A DNA stretch of 64,000 nucleotides. It comes from Pholiota molesta. Taxonomy: Eukaryota; Basidiomycota; Agaricomycetes; Agaricales; Strophariaceae. The notes beneath the pieces are model-generated. The model did no database searches. It was given only the letters and a program-made list of their open reading frames with translations, and was not told the origin of the DNA. The DNA is taken from assembly GCA_014925825.1 (NCBI GenBank), contig JACGCK010000125.1, positions 62,001-126,000 on the forward strand, read 5' to 3'. The position numbers and the translations under genes were made by a program. Shown here in pieces: positions 47,150 to 58,527 of the stretch. Numbering within the stretch: the first letter of the stretch is position 1; each line of letters begins with the position of its first letter.

Positions 47150-48010
47150 AGTCGATTGTATCTTCTTAACGAGTATAGCGAGCAAGGACGAAGTGTCGTG
47201 TATCACCCACTATGTACGGCAGCCACAGGATGCACGTCGCGCAAATCCGTTACCCAGACACTAACTGGCTGAGCAGTCGTTGGCGACATAATGTTTGACG
47301 CCATACAGAGGAAAAATAAAGGACGCACCATTTGGCCGAGAAGAGGCTGTTGCGCGTGGTAGACGGGGACGAGTGTGCGGGCGACGAGAAGCAGGGCGGG
47401 CTCGACAGTTTCGAGCTTGACAGGGGCGTCGTCGTGCTCGGAGGGTTAGCTTGAGCGCCGAGCGCGCACTCGCGCGCCGTCGCAGCAGCAAGTTCGGTTG
47501 TGAGCTGTTTGACACAGCCCTCGGAGATGAACGTGGAGGCGCTATGGGCAACGTCGGGATCGATGGACAGCGCGAGGAGATGGCGGTCCTGCTGGCTCGA
47601 GAACTGCGACGCGGCTGCAGATACGAATGGGCACAGGGTGCAATAGAAAGAATGAAGGAGTCAAAATACGTACATTTGCAAGCAATTAACCTTCAGGCGC
47701 TCGCGCGGCGCCGCTGCCTGCTCGGCAAGATGGTTCGTGAGGAGACGGGCCTCGCGGTTCGCTGAGGCCGGAGAATCGAGGGGTGAGAATGCCTTGGAGG
47801 AAATGCGTTCGACGGCTGCGCGATTCTTGGCGGCACTCGGTGTTTGGCTTGCTGGACACTTGGTACTGGCGTCGTCATTGACATTCAATCGTCATCGGTG
47901 CTGCAGGCGAGGGGGATCTCGATTGAGGAATCGGCGGCCATTTGCGTCACAACGAGCGGCGTCTAGGAAGTCGAAAAGCTGGTGGGTCGGGACGTCGAGG
48001 ACGTCGTTGT
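47150..48010 (-). pseudogene. bZIP-like relic, copy 4
   Basis: On the minus strand, an N-terminal VPTHQLFDFLDAA-like start (about 47950-48000) leads to SANREARLLTNHLAEQAAA, a weakened basic region (about 47710-47770). An intron-like gap, a zipper remnant (SRVAVLEPAG) and a C-terminal part (PVYHAQQPLLGQMVRPLF, about 47310-47360) follow. Frames change at least twice. It is the inverted counterpart of 4740-5740 next to the nucleotidyltransferase. Confidence 0.45.
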
Positions 48011-48238
48011 CTGTCGTTGAGGGTTATGGCAGATTCACTGACCGTTCGAGTGACATTAGGGTTAGTAAGTATTTATCTGACGTAGTCACAATAGTCACAT
48101 ATCACGCGAGGCGCCTTGCGCAGAGCCTCGTCGAACGGTGGCATGCATCCGCGCTTCCTCATTCTCGGACGACTGAGCATCCGTCCAAGTGCAACGCATT
48201 CTCTCTCATGTTCAAGCACTCACCGTCGCCTTTCCACC

Positions 48239-49179
48239 ATGTCTGTTCCCACCTTCGATCAAGTGCGAAAATGTACGGCCCCCATCTGGCAGAATGAGGA
48301 CTATCAAACGGACATACTTTGGGCAGGCGTCTTCGGTTCTGTGGCCCGCCATCGTGCCCACGAAGAATCCGATGTCGATATCCTCATCGTCCTGAAGGAG
48401 CATGAGCGCTCTGGTGAACCTATAGATCTTCGTGAAAGTGAGTTCCCTTTCCCTGTCTTGCTCTTGTTATCTCTGACGCAGCACGCTTTCTAGACCTTGC
48501 CGAGGCGTGTGGGCGCGAAATCTCCCTGATGTGTATCTGGAAAGGACCGGACTGGGCCTGGGGCCACGTGCGTCTTGAAGCGCTACTTTCGAGTCGTTCA
48601 GTTTACGGAAATCGTACAGATGTCGAACATCTTCGTCAGGAGGCTATGGTCTATCTTAATGATGGCCTCAAAAGGTTGGATCTTATCGCCGAAGCAGTCG
48701 AAAAAATCAAGAATCAAGTTACCAGCGTGCAGACATACGAGGTATCCTTATCGCACTCTTCCCGCTGTCGCGCGATAATTGACTTCGGGCAGAATTTTAT
48801 TCACCCCGCCCAACAGGCTGCGCGCCAGGAGTGCGTTCACGAGCTCAGGAAGATCGTCAAGCTGTTGGATATCCAACCGCTTCACCATCCCATACGCACT
48901 ATGCTAATCTCATTGTCGTTTGATTGTGCTGATCAAATCCGCGCTCTCCTCGATCAGGATCCACCAGACATCAACGGAGGCGCGGCACCGGTTTGGAGGT
49001 CAACATGGGATCACCTCCAGCCCACCTCAGCCACTAATACTATGTGGGCCTTTGACGCTGGGTGCGCCGTGGGCGGACGAAACTACATCCGCCATATGCT
49101 AGCATCAAAGAGACTGGCAGACAGATTTGAGGAAGGAGGTCAAGTTGACGATAGTATGTACCGCGAGATCATCCGATGA
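48239..49179 (+). CDS. Nucleotidyltransferase (minimal NTase-like) with helical C-terminus
   Basis: Two exons, 48239-48437 and 48482-49179, with a 44-nt intron; 298 residues. The start MSVPTFDQ is chosen because the left copy conserves it, though the frame is open further upstream. The Pol-beta-type motif is clear: GVFGSVARHRAHEESDVDILIVL (GSxxR...SDxD), residues about 30-55. LRLEALLSSRSVYGNRTDVEHLRQEA follows, like the end of bacterial MNT-type proteins. The remaining 160 residues look helical and include RQECVH, which fits the Rx4H spacing of HEPN domains; this is a weak match. The NTase would transfer a nucleotide to an unknown target, protein or RNA. The left copy at 3627-4587 is broken. 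Confidence 0.8.
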
Positions 49180-49189
49180 TCCTCTTACA

Positions 49190-49350
49190 CGATGTGAGTC
49201 AGTCATTACACGTTTCTAGCAGAGGGTTTGGCTATGCACTTCTCAGGTAGTCGCCATTGAGGAGGACAAAGGGAGGTGTATCACAATGTACGGCAGCCAC
49301 CGGATGCACGCAAATCCGTTACCCAGACACCCATTCTGCCCGTCTGTGTC
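49190..49350 (-). pseudogene. bZIP 3'-exon relic
   Basis: A short copy of the C-terminal exon of the bZIP-like family (shared 'tacggcagccac.ggatgcacg.gcaaatccgttacccagacac' with 47215-47265, and 'cattacac.tttcta..g..ggtttggcta' with 49945-49975). No frame. Confidence 0.35.
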
Positions 49351-49507
49351 TGCTCGGGCCACCGTTCATTCATTGAGTGATATGCGCTTGGTCGTGGTAG
49401 CAATGCTAGTATTTACAGCAGTCGATTTCTTCTTAATGGGTATGACGGGCATCTTATTCAATACTCGTAGGTACAACATACTTAGCTGTCGTTTAAAATA
49501 GCACTGA

Positions 49508-49864
49508 TTATCCTAACGAAAACGGCGCATTCGTATCCTCCGAGTGAAACCCGAAATATACTATGGAGGACGCAAAAACGAAGAGGCCACCCGACTCGGA
49601 GGATGAAAGCGACATGAACTTACCTTTAGACGCAAGGGAACCCTTCGAGTAATCGCGACGCAACAGAGCCTTCGATCCTGCGCCCCAAATCGTGCACGGC
49701 ATCTCTGAATCCTGTCCATCGACGTAGTCTCCCATCGAGCACTGCGCGCACACCGGCGAGATTGTAGTTTCACGAGGTCGTGTAGTGAGATGCATCATGC
49801 GAATAGCGTGCACGAACGAGGGTGACTTGGCTGTGGCCATGGTTTTGTAAGCCGCCGAGCCCAA
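49508..49864 (-). pseudogene. R2 relic, copy 6 (reverse strand)
   Basis: Reads MATAKSPSFVHAIRM (about 49840) and ALLRRDYSKGSLASKG before a donor, then VYFGFHSEDTNAPF. It matches 5776-6080 on the plus strand block for block. The frame is open across the donor only by chance. It sits downstream of bZIP copy 5, keeping the usual bZIP-R2 order. Confidence 0.4.
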
Positions 49865-49919
49865 GCCGACCTTCGAGCGATGCCTCGTACTTAGTCGATA
49901 CTTACGCCGTACACGATGA

Positions 49920-50764
49920 GGATCCCTGGGATTGATTCAGTCATTACACATTTCTAACGGATGGTTTGGCTACGCACTTCACGGATAGTCGCCATTGAGG
50001 AGGACGAAGAGAGGACCATCACTAAGATGGAGTTGGCGACATGTTTTCTACGCCATAATGATGGGTTTATACTGAATCTCCCTAGGAAAGAATAAGGGAC
50101 GCACCATCTGCCCGAGGCTGGCGCCGTGCGATCGGGAAAACAGCGCCTGTTGGGCGTGGAGATGGGAAGGGCAGCTGGACGGACTCGAGCTTCGACAGGG
50201 GCGCCGTCGTGCTTGCAGGTTAGCTGGACGCTGACGAGCGCTCGCCGTCTTCCATAGCAGCGGGCTAGGCCTTGAGCTGCCCAACCACAGAGACGAGCGT
50301 AAGGTCGCTGTGGGCATCGACGGGGAGCGGGAGGACGAGGAGGCGGGCGTGCTGCTGCACGAGGTCGGCATCACGGATGCGAATTTGGATGAACACGGGG
50401 AGCAACGGGAAGAATGAAGGAAATAGAAAGACGTACATCTTCATGCATCGAAACTCCTCGCGCTTGCGTGCCTGCTGAGGAAGGCGGCTGCATGGTTCTC
50501 AGTGAGACGGGCCTCGCGCTGGCTGCGCCCAGAGGGCTAAGGCGCACGGAATCCTTGAGGAGATGCGTTCGCTGACTTCTTGGCGACATCGGTGTAGGGC
50601 TCGTTGATGCCTAGCGCGGCCGGCACGAGCGGTCATCCAGGGCGTCGTCGTCCTGAGGAGGGAGGGAGACCTCGGCGTAGGAGTCGAGGGCCGTTTGCGT
50701 CAAAGTGAGCGGCCTGGGACAAGTTGAAGAGCAGGTGAGTGGGGACCACGAGGTCGTCGTCGTT
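49920..50764 (-). pseudogene. bZIP-like relic, copy 5
   Basis: On the minus strand the N-terminal acidic peptide NDDDLVVPTHLLFNLSQAAHFDANG starts at the MITE border (50764). A basic region QREARLTENHAAAFLSRHAS (about 50460-50520) keeps the N-x7-R spacing. After an intron-like gap the zipper exon is damaged, and QALFSRSHGASLGQMVRPLFF closes the copy. The 5' end lies beyond the MITE (about 51426-51530). Confidence 0.5.
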
Positions 50765-51416
50765 TAGGCCGATGTCCGACCTGCCTATGAAGATAAATCT
50801 GTCGATAGACAGGCCGGTATTTCTGAGTTTGAATCCCTGTAGCGCGCATTTCCCACGGGAATTTGGCAGGGAAGGCCAAATCCGGCTACGTCGATTCTGA
50901 CCGCCCCTAATGGAGTGACGCGCTCTGTAGCAGGCAGTGTCGAAAAGCCAGGTTCGCCACTTCCCTTCAACTATCTGACCAAAGCTTTGCTGGAGACAAT
51001 GCATCCCAAATAGCTGTTCTATGCACTGATGGACCAGAAACACTCAATATTTCATAAATCAGATGAAAACATTAGCAAAAGCGGGCTCTAAGCCAGAATG
51101 GTACTTTACAATGCAGATGTACTTTTAAATACTAACTTCTGGGCTCTGATGTTCTACATATGAGTAGTATCACTATTTAAGTCTATGAATTCCGATTCTT
51201 GAGAGACATTTATCACAGCACTTGCAGTAGAATCGTAACTATTTACGGGGTCACACCTGTGACGTAGACCACGTGGCTAATTAGGGGAGGTCAAATTCCG
51301 CGTAAACGTTCACTTTTGGACGTTACTCGTGGGAAATGCGCGGCATAGGGATTTAAACTCAGAAAGTCCGGTCTCTCTATCGAGCTTTGTTCATAGAGAG
51401 GCCGGCTACCGGTCTA
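50765..51416. mobile_element. Nonautonomous DNA transposon (MITE), 652 bp
   Basis: Ends TAGGCCGATGTCCGACCT and, inverted, TAGACCGGTAGCCGGCCT continue as an imperfect inverted repeat of about 90 bp each, with blocks such as 'tttctgagttt.aatccct' and 'gcgcatttcccacg'. A direct repeat GTCGTCGTT flanks it at 50756-50764 and 51417-51425 (8 or 9 bp TSD). The interior has no coding frame. The equivalent left-arm site (about 3515-3540) has no insertion. Confidence 0.85.
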
Positions 51417-51604
51417 GTCGTCGTTGTGGTTGGAGATTGCAGGCCGCGGGTCAGGTGTGTCGGTCCGTGCGTGAGAAGCGGCCTGCGGGCCGCATCTTGG
51501 GCGCCTAATTCAGTCGCACGCCTTGCAGCGATAAACGATGGCAACCGCTTCGCAGTTCCTTCGTACAAACCGCTCCCACTACTTCTAAGCCGTGCTAGCG
51601 AAGC

Positions 51605-52384
51605 ATGATGTCCAGCGCGCCAGCTAACCCGCCAGCGGCCGCGATCCCCAATCCGCGCCACATCTGCACCACCTGCACCAACCGCAAGGCATTCGGATCC
51701 GACGCAGCGCTCTGCGCGCATGTGAAAGCGAAACACAGGCCCGGAGATAAATCGCACCCGCCGCCTGCTAATGTTGCACATCCAAGCCTGGGGCCGCCAC
51801 TGACCTCCTCTGCCGGCGCGCTTGCCGCGCACGCCCAGATCATAGGGCGCACTATAAATTTCGTCACGCAAGCGAGCCCGCCGGTGACCGCCATGTCAAA
51901 CCTGCGCCATGTCTGCACCATCTGCACGTATCCGCCCCGGGCATACACGAGCGCCACAGCACTCCGCTCACACGTTCAAACCAAACACACGCCCAACAAT
52001 CAATCGCACCCGCCGCCTGAGAACGACGCGCATCACAGCCCGCCCGCGGCCCCGCCAGTGACCGCCATCCCCCCAGACCCCACCCCCAACCCGGGCTACG
52101 TCTGCACCGTCTGTTCCCCCCGCAAGATATTTGCCACCGCCGACGCGCTCCGCGCGCACACTGCCGCCAAACACCGCGACGGCCCAGCGTCCACGCCCGC
52201 GCGCAGCACCTGGTCCTTGAGGCGCCCAAATGCCCCGCGATACGGGTATGGTTACAACTATAACAGCTACGCGATATCGGACTCGGAGTACAACGGCTTG
52301 GTGGGGGTGGACTCGGATGGTGATTTTGAGTGCGTCGGCGGCTGCGCGAACGATGGCACTGCGATGTGCAAAAATTGTCGGTGA
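51605..52384 (+). CDS. C2H2 zinc-finger protein
   Basis: A single-exon frame of 259 codons. Three fingers are spaced along it: HICTTCTNRKAFGSDAALCAH (residues about 18-40), HVCTICTYPPRAYTSATALRSH (about 100-125) and YVCTVCSPRKIFATADALRAH (about 160-185). Each ends with an H-x4-H pair in the form HxxxKH. Pro/Ala-rich linkers separate them. The C-terminus has a Tyr-rich stretch and DSDGDFECVGGCANDGTAMCKNCR. A nuclear DNA-binding role is likely from the family. A frameshifted relative is at 2490-3369 and a short one at 9683-10126. Confidence 0.75.
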   Translation: MMSSAPANPPAAAIPNPRHICTTCTNRKAFGSDAALCAHVKAKHRPGDKSHPPPANVAHPSLGPPLTSSAGALAAHAQIIGRTINFVTQASPPVTAMSNLRHVCTICTYPPRAYTSATALRSHVQTKHTPNNQSHPPPENDAHHSPPAAPPVTAIPPDPTPNPGYVCTVCSPRKIFATADALRAHTAAKHRDGPASTPARSTWSLRRPNAPRYGYGYNYNSYAISDSEYNGLVGVDSDGDFECVGGCANDGTAMCKNCR

Positions 52385-52576
52385 TGGGCATTGGGTACTC
52401 GGCGGCGATGTCTTCTACCTTTCGACGGTATTTAGATTTAGCCAAGGTAAAGCGTTGCGAGTAATGTCGCGCTATTTAAGTGGCGGCAAGGAGGGCTGAG
52501 AATGCGTGTTATCCGTTGCTTCAAGCTTGTACCTGATCCTTTATACGTACGGACAGCACTCAAAGTAACAAAATTA

Positions 52577-53529
52577 CATTTTTACCATTAGTAGTAGCTG
52601 TAAAGTAGTAGGTAGTTTTGGTCGGAAGAAATTTTTCAGTTTTGACCATTTGGATCGATTAGGGATGTGATAAGGATGTCCCATGCCAAAAATGAGCGAG
52701 ATCGGCGGTCCCGTTCTCGAGATATGGCAGGGGGTGGGGGAGGAGGAGGGGTATATACAAGATATTCAGGAATGGGCTGTCAATGTAAAATTTGGTATCA
52801 ACAGACTCGTATGACCTCGTAGACTAAGGAAAAGTAGGTTTTGTGGGTGAGGAGGCCACCCTGAATATCTTTGGGTGGGGGGCGGAGGGTGTGTACTGAT
52901 CTAGTCTAAAGATATTCAGGAAGCATGTTGGGGGTTCCAAAACTGGTTTTCCATGACCAGGTATATTGGGGGAACCTATTGGTATCTGTTTTGGAGCACC
53001 CTGATGTGTCCTGAGTATTCTAGGGCAGGGGGAGGAGACGACCTGGCGGGAGAGTTGTCGGGAACGTCGGCGAGTGGTTTGTATGCTGAATAATGATTAT
53101 ATTATAATCAACTAGATTAGGGGAACTCACTCCATTCTTATTTGGGTCACTGGATGTAGTCCCGACAAGGAGAAGGTAGCGGGCGCGCCGGGAAAGCGGC
53201 GAAAATGCGGCGACATGTCGCCGACAGCTGACGTGACCAGAGTGGTAAGACAATTTTTGGAAATGTTGTGTGCTGACTTATCCAGTAAATGCGGCAAGGT
53301 GTATTTGCGATGAGGTACTTGTATGTGCAGTGCACTGTCTGGCGGCCCGATCACCGGCAGCGGAAAGTGCTAAGCTATGCTTTTCGCCACGTGCGCCAAG
53401 TCTATATTTGGCAAGGCGGGCCGATCACGATTCGCCATGCGCTCTCGGTCTATATTTGGCGACGCGCGGCGGGAAAAGGTCGGCAAGTCGCCATGTGCGG
53501 CGAAAATTGAAAACAAGTAAAATTACTAC
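52577..53529. other. Noncoding flank of the right-hand region
   Basis: No gene. 53330-53510 repeats 'tctatatttggc' and 'cggcgaaaa'-like words, and 52680-52990 has G-rich runs alternating with 'gatattcagg' (three occurrences). These may be subterminal repeats of the mobile region. Confidence 0.4.
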
Positions 53530-56500
53530 TTAATCACTACCACTACCCCCACTTCCATCACTTTCCTCCTCCTCCTCCTCCTCCTCCTCCTCTTCCTCCG
53601 ACACTTCGACCCGCTTTCTCTTGGGTGGTTTTCTCTTGTTCTTCGCCCTGGTGGTTTTCTTCTTGATTTCCTCTTTCCTTTTCGCCCTCCACCTTTTCTG
53701 TTGAAGCTGCTTGGCCTCTTCCGCTAGTCCATAAAGCTTGAACAACTCGGACAGGACATCCTTGATGGCTCTGGTGACGTGGGCTCTTCTTGGCCCATCT
53801 CTGGTCTCTGCCGTCCTCCCGATTTGCCTGAAGCGCATGTGTCGGACGTTGATAAGAATCGAGATGGCGTCTTCTCCAGAAGCGCGACACCAAGTCTTTC
53901 CCTCCTTGTTTTTCGTGAATGCTTCAGAGTCTGGAAGACACTGTAGCTCTCCGAAAATATCCTCCAAGCCATTCTTGAGATTTATCCTCTCTTCCTCTTG
54001 TGCCATTGTTGCGAGCATGTCGTGGAATCTTTTGATGTAGCCCACCCTATCCGCAAAAAAAGGAACCCACTTGGAACCTCTTGGTGGAAGGACGCCGTTG
54101 TTGTCTGGGAAGTAAATCCAGGTACGTTCTCTGAATGATTTTGCATCTTGGCTACCTCTGACGGCCCCTTTGATTCCGCACCGATTAATGCTGAAGGAGA
54201 CTGATTTGAGAGTGTCGACGACGTTTTCGGCACTCCAGAACATCATCGCGCTATCCAAGTTCTCCACGGATCGCAGGTCGTTCTCGAGGCCTTCTGTCCA
54301 GTCTGATTTAATGGAGATCCAAATGGAACGGGTGAAGTGGACGAAGAGGATACCGGCGGCGGTGGGAATGTGGATAATCGCCATGGGTCTGACCCAGGGA
54401 CGGATAATGCGAAGGGGTTGTTTCTTCAAGGTGTCCTTGACTTGGATCCAAGTGGGGGACTCTCCGAGTGGGTATTCGACTGTGATGCGGGGACGTTCGA
54501 CGAATTGTTTGGGCCTTCTCCTTGGGACGAGTTCCAATGCCTCGCGTATATAGCGGTCATCGACCTGTTGGATACCAGGGAGTGTTTCTGATGCATCCTC
54601 GGTGAGATTGAGGTCATGGAGAAACATCATTCCATAGGTGGCCGTTGTTGCGCGCATCAACAATGCTGCTAGTGTGTGGCGCACGTAAGTGGGGACCTCT
54701 GATGGAGTGGATTCGATGCTGCGGACGAGATGCATGAAGAGACCGACGATGATGCCCTTGTTGTCGGGGGACTTTTGGTACAAATGCATGGTGGCGATTT
54801 CGATGGCCTTTAAACGCGCGGCGGAGAAGTTGAACCAGACTTCGGTAGGAATCCAGAGGACGCCTTCCGAGGTGTTGAAGCGTTCCAACTTGAATATTAT
54901 GTGAATTTCTCTAGAGTGAATATAAATAATTAGAAAGACTTACAACATCCTGAGCCGATTCCAGTATTTCGATCGCGGCCATGCCGCTGACTCGGTACTC
55001 ATCCCGAACGCCATACGACCTCTCACCACGATTGCTATACTGCTTATGCTTTTCTTCGCATGCGGTGAGGAAAGCTTCGTTGAGGTTGTAGGCGTCGCCA
55101 TCTCCACAGAACCAAGGCAAGTTGTCCTTCTTGCGAACAGCCTCATAAACGAGGTTGTAGGCGGAGCGATGGAGAATATGTGTCCTTCGGGAACGCTCGA
55201 CGGTCATCTCTGCCTGCAACGCGCCGAAGCAGGGCAAGGTATTGAGGTGGTGGGCGTTCCCCGCTTTGAAGCCGGCCTTTGCGAACGATTCCTCCAAGTA
55301 ATCCATTCTCCACAAACCGGTGAGTCCAGAGGTGGTTGAGTCGTCCATCTTTCGTCGCTGAGGTTGGTATGTGAAACCGACGTCCATGTGGACTTCTCCG
55401 TTTCGGCGGTCGAGAACATAATCCCAGTCCATCTGAGGTACGTTATGTTTTAGATTATTCATGACCGATGGACCGTTATGGGAAATGACGTTGAGTTTGA
55501 AGCCCTTGCATTCGACCACGAAGAAGAAGGATTTGAAGCGGTCCATTTTCTGAGTGTCGTCGAAGGAGTCGAGAATGTCGCGCATCTTTTTCTGCAATGC
55601 GTCAAAGGTATTGGGATCGACCTGTTTTGAAAAACCAGAGTAGAGGGAATCGTTCTTCCCTGCCTTCTTGCCTGCGCGTTTTCGGATGTACTCCTCCACT
55701 GTGTATTCGTAGAAGGGGTCGCGGGACGTCAAGTTGACGACGGTATGGAGTGCGGGCAAGACAACGTTGTTCCAGAACCAGATAAGGACCTCCATCGGCA
55801 GATCTGTTTGCCGCCTTCCCGTGTACTCGTTCCGGTGAATCATCCTCGGAAAGAATATGTAGCAGTAAATTGGGCTATTCCCCTCGGTGATTTTGGTGAA
55901 TAGGGTATGAGGAATATTGGACAAGGGGATTCGGCGTTCCATCCACTCTTTTTTGGAAGGAAACAGGACCTCGTAGTCGTAGGGGGGTTCGAGAATTTCG
56001 GCGTAGACATGGTTATGTTTTTTGATACCCGAGTTGTTTCGCAGAGAAGGAGTGACCATCAGACCCACGGGGGCTGCGACATGGACCTTGTCCGTTACCC
56101 AGACGAAGCTGTCGATGTCCATGGCCATGTGAATTTCGAATTCGGAGCTGTCTACGGCGTCGCGTTCGAGGTCGAGGCAGATGTAATCCCCTGCCTCATT
56201 TTTACCACGCAAGAAGTAGGAGATGAGTGTGTTGGGATTGGGATCTTGTCCCTCGGAGGCGGGTTCCACACGCTGTAGCATTTCTGTTGCTCCCAGAATT
56301 TCGACGTCGGTAGAGGACACCATGCGGAGCTGAGGAATTCCTGTTCGCCCCATAGGCCTAGGGTCGAGATGCATCTTTCGAAAGTGAACTTTGGAATTTT
56401 CGATGGAGAATTCGGGAACGAGCGGCATGATATGGTTCTCCAAGAGCATAGGAGGCCCCATGTAATAGGCATGGCCGAACCTGCGCAAGAGACGGTGTCC

Positions 56501-58527
56501 ATAGTCGCGAAAATATGTCCATGGACTTTTGATATAGATGGAGGAAAGGAGAGGGTCATAGAGGGGGAAAGCGTGTTGGGGATCTTCAAAGGCATGCAAA
56601 TCCTCTTGGGTTGGTCCCCCATAGTATGAGTCGTACGTGGGATCGTGACTAGGCCAAAGAGGCCTGGAGGGAATGGGCAGATCGCAAGGCCTTGCGGTAC
56701 GTCTTCTACGCTCGATGCTCATCTCGTTCCAATTGATCTTGACCATGTGAAGTCTCCTGGTACGCGCCAAGTCCAAGTTGGCTGCCATTTCCACCGCCTC
56801 ATCGACCATAGGAGACCCATCTACTTCGTCATTTTCGGTGATGTCTCCATGAGTGTTTCGGGATACAGGCTGATCTTCCGGCGCCTCATCGGGATGAAGC
56901 GGCGGAATTGGGGAAGGTTGCAGCGGCCACGCAGAGGCGGCAGGTGGCGTCGCCAGAGCGGCGACAGGCGGCGTCGCCAGAGCGCGGGTGATTTTCATGC
57001 ATCTAGAACATGCCGACATCTCGGTGTTGAGATTTTCGAGGAGGGTTGACTGTTGGGATTGTAAGTCTCTGTGCTCCTGCAAAAGAGTGGCACTGAGCGG
57101 TGCAAAATTCATGTCGACGGCGCCCATCGCCAACGCGCGCCATTCGTCGGGAGGTGTGTCGCGAAGATAGGTGTAGTTTTCGATGGAATCGCGTATCCAA
57201 GTCCTGAGAGAATTAAAAAGACGGAGACGGGTGATGTGATGACAAGATTCCGCCTGATAGCGCAAGGTGTGAGGTGCGGCTTGTGTGAACCCTTCTGCGA
57301 GGAGGTACTGTCCCACCAGAATGGCTATGGGACCGCAATCGACCCCGTTCATCTTCCAAGGGATAGAGACGACATTGACGTCTTCTGGAGGAACCAAAGT
57401 CCAGTCATGGAGCAGACAAATGTGGTGGTATATCTGGGGCCCGTTCCAATCCTCCCATTGATCTCGTCCTTGACGGCTGGTTCTCCCAAAGACTGTGACG
57501 GACTTGTGTTCGTGATCCATATAGACGGTGAAAAAGTGATTTTCGTTTTCACGGATGACGAAGAACTTGGGTTGGAGAGGACAAGGACCTTCTAGCGGTA
57601 AAAAATACCTTTTCCTGAAGTGAGGGATAGCATAGGTGTTAATACGCCAGCGCATCTGGGGCTCGATGTCCCAGAGCTGAAGTGCGTAAGTGTCCAGATA
57701 GGTGACAGAGACGTTGGGATAGCGACAGTAGTAGGTCTTCATGAGAATGAAGTTGACCACCGAGTAATCCAGCCAAGTATTGGGAGCGAGTGAGTCGTAG
57801 TGGGTGAGTACTGGCATCCATATTTCGAATATAGACATAATTTTTCCTATGATACCAAGTTAAATGGGAACAAGTTGATTTCGGGAGCCACTCACGATCC
57901 ATGTCGTCTGGTGTCACCATTTCTTGTTCGACCATAGGAAGCTCCACTTCCAAAGGAGGGAGTGGAGGAATGATGTCGGGCTCACGCTGGAATGGAACAT
58001 ACTCATCTTCGCTTCCCTCTGGTTCGTCACTTTCTGGTATGTCGACTATCTTGTCCTCTATGTCTTCCAAGTCATCTGGATGAACCATGGCCCGGATGAA
58101 ATCCTTTATCTACTCGGCGGCATTGAGGCAGATTTTTAAGACAAATTAAAGGCCCTGCTTACCTCTTTGGACGGGCACCACACTCCCTCCATTGGACTTC
58201 TCCCTTTGATCGGAGAGGAAAAGTTGAAGTCATGTAAATCGTTGACGAAATTATCACTCTGAAGATATGTGAGTTATTTTCTGAGGGGTTATGTAATGAG
58301 ACCTACTTCTTGGGATGCACTTGCTGGGGGGGAACTTTTTTTTGAATGCTGTGTAACCCACGCATTGAAATCGTGGATCTAAAAATGATAAGTTGAAATA
58401 TACGCATGTCATCTGAAACGAACTTTACCTCTTCCAAAGGTGTTGGGCGAGGCAGTTGGCTCTGGGAGCCAGTGTTTAGTTTGGAAGTCGCATTAAAGAC
58501 GTCGTCGATCTAGAACCAGGTCAGTTC
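53530..58527 (-). CDS. Giant protein with Ulp1-like cysteine protease core
   Basis: A long spliced gene; 5' end uncertain. Small upstream exons (IDDVFNATSKLNTGSQSQLP, IHDFNAWVTQHSKKSSPPAS, SDNFVNDLHDFNFSSPIKG) lead to an acidic exon ending PDDMD. A 975-codon frame follows (57838-54911), then a 452-codon frame joined by an intron near 54945. The Ulp1-like part is early: ENHFFTVYMDHEHKS (His and Asp, about 57530) and WKMNGVDCGPIAILVGQYLL (Cys, about 57340), the H-D...DCG layout of C48 proteases that cleave SUMO/NEDD8-type modifiers. The remaining 1,100 residues are not recognised. The C-terminus is very basic and then a run of 12-13 Glu coded by a GAG repeat. Total about 1,500 residues. Confidence 0.65.

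Noticed and set aside
53560..53600. CTC/GAG microsatellite as a regulatory element
   Set aside because: It is in frame and codes the poly-Glu tail of the giant protein.
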